Assembly (NCBI GenBank): GCA_026393835.1
Contig: JAPKZK010000110.1
Location: 62,001 to 126,000 of the forward strand
Source of the DNA: Candidatus Aminicenantota bacterium
GTDB taxonomy: Bacteria > Acidobacteriota > Aminicenantia > UBA2199
Length of the DNA stretch: 64,000 nt
Direction: 5' to 3'
The translations under genes were made by a program, and so were the position numbers. Below the pieces are notes generated by a model. That model ran no database searches, was not told the origin of the DNA, and saw only the letters and a program-made list of their open reading frames with translations. Positions 59,214 to 64,000 of this stretch are shown one piece after another. Within the stretch, counting starts at the first letter, position 1; the number at the start of each line of letters is the position of its first letter.

Positions 59214-60965
59214 CTATTGGACTTCGGGTTCTTTGACGAACACACGTTTGCCGCTGAACACAATGGCTAATTTTTTTATATTTCGTATCCCCCGTTCAAC
59301 CAGTTCCGTTTCGTATTTTTTGACTTCGATTTGTTTGAAAGCCGCTTCAACGGCAGCCGTAACCGTCTCGTTTATATCTTCATCCACCGCTTTGAATTCG
59401 ATCACATAGCCCAGGAGTTCGGGGTTCTTCGGTATAATCATAATATCATACCTTCCAAATCCCGATTCCCGGTTGGATTTTATTTCATGGGTTTCCCAGA
59501 GCCAAACCAGTAAACCGGCGACTAACGCGTGATATACTTTTTCCGGTTCCCCACTAAAATCATGGTAGCTAAAAATGGAGACCACAATTTTTTGCAATAT
59601 TTTTTCGAACAGGGAAATATCGCCATCGATTAATGCTTTGAGCATCATTTCCAGTTCTTTGTTTTTTATTTTGCCGGAGAAATATTTTTTAATAATGTTT
59701 TTATAAGCGATTCTTACTTCCGCGTTGGGGATAGTAAGATTATAATAAAATTGATCGCCGATTTTTCTTTTGGAAGTAAACTTCAAATACCCGGTCATTA
59801 AGAGGAAACTCCACAGGAGCTCTTCACGGGAGGCAATCTCTTTCATTATCATATTTTCATCGATAAGTTTTTCAATCGATTCTCCCCGGATTAACTGTTC
59901 CAGTTCTTCTTTTAGTTCTTGTCCTCCGTTGGAGAGAACGGTTTCGATGAGATCATTACTGGAAGTATTGAGCCAGTAGGGTTTTAATTCATGTACCTTG
60001 CTTTCGAGAAAATTGATAATGGACCAGGGATTATAAACGGTTTCATCGCCGAACCGGTAACCGTTATACCATCTTCGGACTTCGTCATACCGGTCTGTGA
60101 GGTTGAACCGGGTAAGCAAGGATTCCACGTCGTTTTCAGTGAAACCGAATTTATCGCTGAATTCTTCCGAAATCACCGTATAAACGCCCGGGTTATTGAG
60201 ACCGGAGAAAATGGATTCTTTAGCGATTCGTAATATACCCGTGATAACGCTTTTTTCAAGGTATTCATCGGTATCTTTTAGTCCACCGCAGAGGAATCCC
60301 CTCATAAAGTTGATGGCCGTATCATAATAATTGTAAGTAAATCCCGCATGAATAGCAGCGTCGTATTCATCGATCAAAATAACCACCCGCGCCTCATAAT
60401 AGCGATTTAAAAATTTTAATAATTGTCCCAGGCTATTTTGATAGTTGCCGACGCTTCCTTTCCTGGCTAGAATATTTTTAAAGTAATCCTGTTCATGGGG
60501 CAGCAATCTCCCTGAAGAAAGGAGGTAATAGTGCCTGGAATATTCATCGCTGATAAGCTGCATTATCTTTTCGTAGCAAACGTCCCATGTAGAGTCTTTA
60601 ACATTTTTGAAGGAGAGGAATATAACCGGGTTTTTTCCCATTTTTTCCAGGTATTCTTCGCCGGCCCGGGCGATGGCCAGGTTATCGAATAATTGCTTAT
60701 AGGAATTTTTGGGTAAATCCTCTTTTTTTGAAGGGAATCTGCCTTCGGAATCCGGCAATACTCTAGCCGGGCAGCAGTCATAGTAGTATTGCAGCATCGA
60801 GATGTTAAGGGTTTTCCCGAATCGCCTGGGACGGGGGATAAGGAGAATTTTATCGCCTTTATCCATGATTTCCTTGATGAGTAAGGTTTTATCGATAAAA
60901 ATATATTCCCCGGACGCAATGTCCTGGAAATCCGAAACGCCGACAGGTAACTTCATTGTTTTCAT
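59214..60965 (-). CDS. AAA-ATPase-like / PD-(D/E)XK nuclease family protein (third paralogue)
   Basis: 583 residues. AAA-ATPase_like start LPVGVSDFQDIASGEYIFIDKT, P-loop LIPRPRRFGKTLNISML (near residue 45), Walker B VVILIDEYDAAIH and the RWYNGYRFGDE motif are present. The C-terminal nuclease shows GFGRYDIMIIPKNPELLGYVIEFK. An alternative start is ATG 60956. The promoter at 60985-61013 leaves about 12 bases of leader, unlike the apparently leaderless paralogues. It has no close neighbour of related function; argF lies 88 bases downstream on the same strand. Confidence 0.87.
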   Translation of the reverse strand: MKTMKLPVGVSDFQDIASGEYIFIDKTLLIKEIMDKGDKILLIPRPRRFGKTLNISMLQYYYDCCPARVLPDSEGRFPSKKEDLPKNSYKQLFDNLAIARAGEEYLEKMGKNPVIFLSFKNVKDSTWDVCYEKIMQLISDEYSRHYYLLSSGRLLPHEQDYFKNILARKGSVGNYQNSLGQLLKFLNRYYEARVVILIDEYDAAIHAGFTYNYYDTAINFMRGFLCGGLKDTDEYLEKSVITGILRIAKESIFSGLNNPGVYTVISEEFSDKFGFTENDVESLLTRFNLTDRYDEVRRWYNGYRFGDETVYNPWSIINFLESKVHELKPYWLNTSSNDLIETVLSNGGQELKEELEQLIRGESIEKLIDENMIMKEIASREELLWSFLLMTGYLKFTSKRKIGDQFYYNLTIPNAEVRIAYKNIIKKYFSGKIKNKELEMMLKALIDGDISLFEKILQKIVVSIFSYHDFSGEPEKVYHALVAGLLVWLWETHEIKSNRESGFGRYDIMIIPKNPELLGYVIEFKAVDEDINETVTAAVEAAFKQIEVKKYETELVERGIRNIKKLAIVFSGKRVFVKEPEVQ

Positions 60966-60984
60966 CGTTATTCACCACAGGGCA

Positions 60985-61013
60985 ATCATAGGCTAAAAAA
61001 AGAAAAAAGTCAA
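60985..61013 (-). promoter_or_regulatory. Promoter of the 59214 AAA/nuclease gene
   Basis: Minus strand: TTGACT (61013-61008), 17-base spacer and TATGAT (60990-60985), 19 bases before the ATG at 60965. Confidence 0.55.
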
Positions 61014-61030
61014 GGCGATCGAAAGCTTCT

Positions 61031-61243
61031 ATGAGGGAGAAAGCGGGTCATGCCAATGTTAAAAAAGTTGCGCAGGCCGACATTGCGTATAAGGATGCGA
61101 AAGAGAATCGGGAGGTTGTCCAGGCGGAGTTCACGGCCTGGATGAAGGAGTTTATATATATAGGCGGGTTTCTTGACTGTTCCCTTCCGTCCTATCTATC
61201 CAATACCCTGGTTTCCTATGCTGGTGAGCAATTGCCAATATAA
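61031..61243 (+). other. Possible gene remnant ending in motif copy A
   Basis: A 70-codon frame whose first ~40 residues (MREKAGHANVKKVAQADIAY and an amphipathic helix up to TAWMKE) look protein-like. The last third is the translation of motif copy A and its flank. No ribosome site, no family recognised. It is probably a remnant of a gene cut at the motif. Confidence 0.3.
61169..61192 (+). repeat. 25-bp motif, copy A
   Basis: TTTCTTGACTGTTCCCTTCC plus GTCC. Five same-orientation copies (A-E) lie at 61169, 61793, 62887, 63298 and 63629. The shared core is TTTCTTGACTGTCCCCTTCC followed by GTCCC. Confidence 0.75.
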
Positions 61244-61289
61244 TGATATTGAGCAAATTCCGATACTTCTATATTCATTATCCAGCCAT

Positions 61290-61637
61290 TTATTGATCGA
61301 ACACTTCTTCATAGGTCAGTGTTTTTAAGTTTCCTTCTTTGTAAGCCTTTAATCTTTTTTCCGCCTCGATGGCCCATATTTCATCGATAAAATTCCCTTC
61401 CTGCCAATCCCTACGCTCGGCGGCTGTTTTTTTATAATGTGCTGCCATTGTCCTGGCCTGATTTTTCATGAGTTTCCGTCGTTCAGATATGGAAAGCTTC
61501 ATAAAATCAACCGGCGATATCTCCACATCTTCTGCTTTTTCTGCCATTTTCAGGATCATACCGTACACTCGATCAAGTTTAGCAGAGGGCACGTGTCTAA
61601 CCAATTCTTGAACCTGAGTATAAGTTACCGTGCTCAT
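61290..61637 (-). CDS. Putative addiction-module antitoxin-like protein
   Basis: 115 residues from ATG 61637, preceded by AAGGAG; the ATG at 61658 lies upstream of that site. The N-terminus VTYTQVQELVRHVPSAKL and the C-terminus EAEKRLKAYKEGNLKTLTYEEV resemble antitoxins of RelE/ParE-type modules, where the tail ends in a short helix with an acidic EEV motif. No toxin gene is directly downstream; the left side is the cassette border with copy A. An orphan antitoxin or one that lost its toxin is likely. Confidence 0.55.
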   Translation of the reverse strand: MSTVTYTQVQELVRHVPSAKLDRVYGMILKMAEKAEDVEISPVDFMKLSISERRKLMKNQARTMAAHYKKTAAERRDWQEGNFIDEIWAIEAEKRLKAYKEGNLKTLTYEEVFDQ

Positions 61638-61792
61638 GTTTCTTGAACTCCTTGTCATTTACATCCAACTACCTGGCTTGCTCTGGATTTCTTATTCTAT
61701 AATTTGTAAAAGTACCATAAGTCACCAAAAAATTCAAGTATTTTTGCTGTAACTATCCAGTCCCGGACAAAAAGCAAAAAAGAACAGGCGGA

Positions 61793-61820
61793 TTTCTTGA
61801 CTGTCACCTTCCCCTCACCC
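61793..61820 (+). repeat. 25-bp motif, copy B
   Basis: TTTCTTGACTGTCACCTTCC followed by CCTCACCC. The least conserved tail of the five copies. Confidence 0.65.
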
Positions 61821-61865
61821 AATCCCTTTACTTTTACTCGATTTGTGTATATATAATAGTCACTA

Positions 61866-61994
61866 TGGAGATCAAGGCTCCTGGATAAACTCGATACTAA
61901 TATAGACGTCCTGATCCGGGATAATTTGAAAGACATCGGCTCCCGGATAAAAGAAAGACGCAAACACGCCCCTGCTCCCCACAAAAACTTCTGA
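61866..61994 (+). pseudogene. Possible XRE regulator remnant
   Basis: An open stretch without a start codon translates to LDTNIDVLIRDNLKDIGSRI followed by KERRKHA and a stop soon after. IGSRIKERRKHA looks like the first helix of an XRE HTH domain and is similar to EIGNRLKDLREHL in the gene at 62409. Too short to be certain. Confidence 0.3.
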
Positions 61995-62038
61995 TATATA
62001 AAAATACCTTCTCGTTTCCTTTTTACCTTCCCTAAATG

Positions 62039-62390
62039 CTTATAAGGAAAAATATCTGTCAATATGGAAAAGATGTGTGCCGATAAGGAAAAATTTTGGT
62101 CGATGCGGAGTAAATTGATTCCGTATAAGAAAAATAAACTATAAATGAAAATAATGGTGTTCTAATGCGGAAAAATATCCTGATAAAATAAAAAATATTT
62201 TCTAACAGAGAAATAATCCGGGCCGGTAAGGAAAAATATTTTCATACATGGCAATAATTCGCGCTAATAAGGAAAAATATAGTCTAATGGGGAAAAATTT
62301 GGTTTGATAAGGAAAAAATTGCTCTTACATGGAATATTTTTTGATGGAATGGGAAAAACTATTTCTTACATGGAATAAATATGATATAAT
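62039..62390. repeat. Degenerate ~21-bp tandem array (array 2)
   Basis: About 17 units of 20-22 bases; a typical unit is ATAAGGAAAAATATTTTCTA, alternating with ATGCGGAAAAAT- or CATGGAATAA-type units. As in array 1, A-tracts recur every two helical turns. The array runs directly into the promoter and ribosome site of the XRE gene at 62409; the -10 TATAAT (62385-62390) is inside its last unit. The reverse-strand ORF 61697-62062 across its left end is not a gene. Confidence 0.75.
62385..62390 (+). promoter_or_regulatory. -10 box of the XRE gene inside array 2
   Basis: A perfect TATAAT at 62385-62390 with only a weak -35 (TTCTTA or TTTCTT near 62362) within the array. AGGAG at 62398-62402 is correctly spaced from the ATG at 62409. 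Transcription could depend on the array. Confidence 0.5.
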
Positions 62391-62408
62391 GGAGGTCAGG
62401 AGTAAAAA

Positions 62409-62834
62409 ATGGCAAGAAATGATCGGAAAACAGTCCAGGAAATCGGCAACAGGCTAAAAGACCTGAGGGAACATTTGAAATTTTCACGGAAAGAGTTCGC
62501 CCTTCGGCTTGGGATTGCAATGAACGGGTACAGCAAAAATGAGATGGGCATGAACATCCCCGGCATTCCCACGCTGAAGCGTTTGGCAAAGGATTTTAAT
62601 ATATCGATGGATTGGTTGCTTTTTAATAGGGGAAATATGTGTTTCCAGGAGCAATTGCCGGAGGTGAGCAAAGTTGAGGAAAAGATAATCCCCTCTTTAG
62701 AAAAAACTGAACCGGATGTGCGTGAATTATTTGAATTTATGCAGAATGACCCCCTGTTGAGGCATGAAGTCCTGGCTTATTTTTACAGGTATAAAAAGGG
62801 GAACCGGGAACCGATTGAGCTGCCGGGGAAATAG
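62409..62834 (+). CDS. XRE-family helix-turn-helix regulator (paralogue 2)
   Basis: 141 residues. HTH at ~10-65 (EIGNRLKDLREHLKFSRKEF, FALRLGIAMNGYSKNEMGMN). Residues ~70-80 (DFNISMDWLLFNRG) are the usual XRE linker. The C-terminus DVRELFEFMQNDPLLRHEVLAYFY is shared with the XRE protein at 36400. The same length and tail and a nearby 21-bp array suggest the two belong to the same module type. A single downstream partner is not seen; the next element is motif copy C. Confidence 0.85.
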   Translation: MARNDRKTVQEIGNRLKDLREHLKFSRKEFALRLGIAMNGYSKNEMGMNIPGIPTLKRLAKDFNISMDWLLFNRGNMCFQEQLPEVSKVEEKIIPSLEKTEPDVRELFEFMQNDPLLRHEVLAYFYRYKKGNREPIELPGK

Positions 62835-62886
62835 GGTGCAGCAGCATGCTGTCTCCGGCGGGCTGGGGCGCTTTTAGTGTAAAGGA

Positions 62887-62910
62887 TTTCTTGACTGGCC
62901 CCTTCCTCCC
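62887..62910 (+). repeat. 25-bp motif, copy C
   Basis: TTTCTTGACTGGCCCCTTCC plus TCCC, directly followed by the truncated Rpn fragment. Confidence 0.75.
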
Positions 62911-62912
62911 TT

Positions 62913-63281
62913 TTGAAGATCAACCGGTTTGCTGATGTTGCCCGGAACACGATCGATCAATGGATTTATTTTTTGAAGCTTGAGAAGATCAAAGATGATT
63001 TTACAGCCAGGGGTTTAAAAGAGGCGAAGGAGGAGCTTGATATCATGAAGCTTTCGGACCAGGAGCGCCGGGAATACGAAGATTATCTTGAGAATCTACA
63101 TTATCAAGCCAGTATGTATGAATCCAGTTATAGAGTGGGTGAGATGAAAGGCGAGAAAAAGGGGCGGGATGAAGAAAAGCGTGAGCTGGCGAGGAAATCG
63201 CTTAAAGAGGGTTTATCCGTCGAAGTGGCAGCCAAAATCACCGGGCTTCCAATGGAAGAGATAGCGACGTTAAAGGATTGA
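62913..63281 (+). pseudogene. 5'-truncated Rpn family nuclease/transposase
   Basis: 122 codons starting abruptly after copy C, with an in-frame TGA inside the motif and no ATG. The product FADVARNTIDQWIYFLKLEK, KDDFTARGLKEAKEELDIMK and the Gly/Glu/Lys-rich tail (GEMKGEKKGRDEEKRELARK) followed by GLSVEVAAKITGLPMEEI is the C-terminal third of Rpn recombination-promoting nuclease proteins (~300 residues). The N-terminal PD-(D/E)XK catalytic part is missing, so it is inactive. The other end abuts copy D. Confidence 0.75.
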
Positions 63282-63297
63282 TTATTTATCTGCCAAA

Positions 63298-63322
63298 TTT
63301 CTTGACCGTCCCCTTCCGTCCC
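63298..63322 (+). repeat. 25-bp motif, copy D
   Basis: TTTCTTGACCGTCCCCTTCC plus GTCCC, between the end of the Rpn fragment and the cut end of the toxin gene. Confidence 0.75.
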
Positions 63323-63454
63323 TTTAATAACTCGATCGATAGTGGTTTCGCCCTCTTCCATGAAAATATAACCAAGGCCACTGCCACATTCGTTGTAGTA
63401 CTTTATGGCTTCCAGAAGTTCCTTTTTCGCATCTGGGTGGAAAAAGTAGTTCAT
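63323..63454 (-). pseudogene. 3'-truncated RelE/ParE-type toxin
   Basis: From ATG 63454 the frame encodes MNYFFHPDAKKELLEAIKYY, then NECGSGLGYIFMEEGETTID and RVI, the N-terminal ~45 residues of a RelE/ParE-family toxin (usually ~95). The similarity stops exactly where copy D begins; the frame continues meaninglessly to 63128. The start overlaps the antitoxin stop by four bases (ATGA), as in an intact toxin-antitoxin operon. Confidence 0.7.
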
Positions 63455-63579
63455 AAATTGAGGGTTTTGCGAATATCTTGAATCACTTCTTTCCCTGGTA
63501 GGGGTATCACTTCGCCGTTTTTGATTTGTTGAACGCGGCGTTCCGCTTCTTCAGCCCACAATAGATTGATCTCTCTCCT
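63451..63579 (-). pseudogene. 5'-truncated antitoxin of the same module
   Basis: 42 codons ending EINLLWAEEAERRVQQIKNG, EVIPLPGKEVIQDIRKTLNL, the C-terminal part of a TIGR02574-like addiction-module antitoxin. An in-frame stop precedes it and no start is seen. Copy E lies ~50 bases further right. Confidence 0.65.
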
Positions 63580-63628
63580 TCAGGGAGAATCGAGGCTATT
63601 AAGCAGGCGGTCTGCCAGTAAGGGCGAA

Positions 63629-63655
63629 TTTTTTGGCTGTCCCATTCCGTTCCCC
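63629..63655 (+). repeat. 25-bp motif, copy E
   Basis: TTTTTTGGCTGTCCCATTCC followed by GTTCCCC; the most diverged head of the five copies. It lies just beyond the 3' end of the DUF2442 gene. Confidence 0.65.
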
Positions 63656-63672
63656 TATTATTTTTCAAGATT

Positions 63673-63915
63673 TCATACCACTTGTCTATGGAACCGGAGG
63701 GGAAATCGTTCCGGTGCTTCTAAAGCATCCAGTTCAATATCGCAATCCAGGGATTGCCAATACAATTGCCTGGGAGACAGGAATTGTACATTGAAAATTT
63801 CATCTATCTTTGCATTTTTAAATTCCGGGTAATTGGAGAAAGGAACAAAATATTCCTTATCGTTTACCAATATCCGGAGGCCAATGTTTGAGATGTTTAA
63901 AGTCAAATTCATCAT
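63673..63915 (-). CDS. DUF2442 family protein
   Basis: 80 residues. The C-terminal half NVQFLSPRQLYWQSLDCDIE, then LDALEAPERFPL is the DUF2442 signature (W.sLD.DI.ld.l..PE.FPL). DUF2442 proteins usually form two-gene units with DUF4160 and are suspected toxin-antitoxin components. Two adjacent ATGs (63915, 63912) are possible starts; a partial gene ends one base upstream, so the genes are likely co-transcribed. Confidence 0.7.
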   Translation of the reverse strand: MMNLTLNISNIGLRILVNDKEYFVPFSNYPEFKNAKIDEIFNVQFLSPRQLYWQSLDCDIELDALEAPERFPLRFHRQVV

Positions 63916-64000
63916 CTAAATATATTCGAAATCATCTGAAATTTCAACTGAAAAATTTTTTATTTTCATCGGTGACTGATAATTCAACTTACCCTTATCC
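63916..64000 (-). CDS. C-terminal end of a gene entering from the right
   Basis: Minus-strand frame open to the window edge that translates to DKGKLNYQSPMKIKNFSVEI and SDDFEYI before a TAG at 63918-63916. The stop is directly before the DUF2442 start. It could be the DUF2442 partner, but 28 codons are too few for a family call. Confidence 0.45.
   Translation of the reverse strand, partial: DKGKLNYQSPMKIKNFSVEISDDFEYI

Noticed and set aside
61697..62062. 121-codon ORF on the minus strand
   Set aside because: It crosses motif copy B, the XRE-like remnant on the other strand and the left end of array 2; no ribosome site and no protein-like pattern.

Overview
The window reads as a chromosomal contig from an uncultivated, probably anaerobic, Gram-negative (diderm) bacterium. 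Diderm features are an Mla/Pqi-type lipid transport operon with an outer-membrane lipoprotein, a type IV prepilin peptidase and many secreted beta-propeller or Ig-like proteins. The mix of a DPP IV-type S9 peptidase, S41 peptidase, TPR-CHAT protein, cyclic-2,3-diphosphoglycerate-synthetase-like GTPase and several AAA-ATPase-like/PD-(D/E)XK proteins resembles Candidatus Aminicenantes or a related lineage near Acidobacteria. That placement is inference from gene content only. No rRNA, tRNA or CRISPR array was seen.

Layout. 0-11.7 kb (+): the C-terminal part of an S41 peptidase, a DPP IV-like peptidase, a secreted LVIVD/Ig protein, a double-ATPase/nuclease fusion and a dihydropyrimidine-dehydrogenase-like flavoprotein. 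11.7-16.2 kb (-): a compact operon HU - universal stress protein - dprA - trmFO - xerC. 16.3-20.8 kb: a metallophosphatase, an NfeD-like membrane protein and a large secreted repeat protein. 21.0-25.6 kb: a perfect sigma-70-type promoter, a possible leader ORF, mgtA, a PTS EIIA-like protein and a C_GCAxxG_C_C redox protein. 25.6-34.0 kb: a FakA-FakB-like fusion, a DUF1295 membrane protein, then a three-gene operon (six-TM protein, PD40 propeller, TPR-CHAT protease).

34.0-43.3 kb is an accessory island. It holds a YefM-YoeB toxin-antitoxin pair, a degenerate ~21-bp tandem array, a Ser/Thr-tailed orphan protein, an XRE regulator with an unknown partner, an AAA/nuclease gene between 157-bp direct repeats, and a Septu-like pair in which the PtuA-type ATPase carries N-terminal leucine-rich repeats next to a PtuB-type HNH nuclease. 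43.6-58.1 kb is mostly housekeeping: an ABC exporter, pilD, a histidine kinase, the GTPase, a large charged orphan protein with nnr and tsaE, and the mlaE-mlaF-mlaD-lipoprotein operon. 58.1-61.0 kb (-) holds argF and a third AAA/nuclease paralogue.

61.0-64.0 kb is a mosaic of small genes and gene fragments (antitoxin, XRE regulator with a second 21-bp array, truncated Rpn nuclease, truncated toxin-antitoxin pair, DUF2442). These are separated by five same-orientation copies of a ~25-bp motif, several of which sit exactly at gene truncation points. This mosaic, the LRR-Septu-like pair and the two 21-bp arrays are the best candidates for undescribed biology. Several promoters end about 7 nt before the start codon, which suggests leaderless transcripts.
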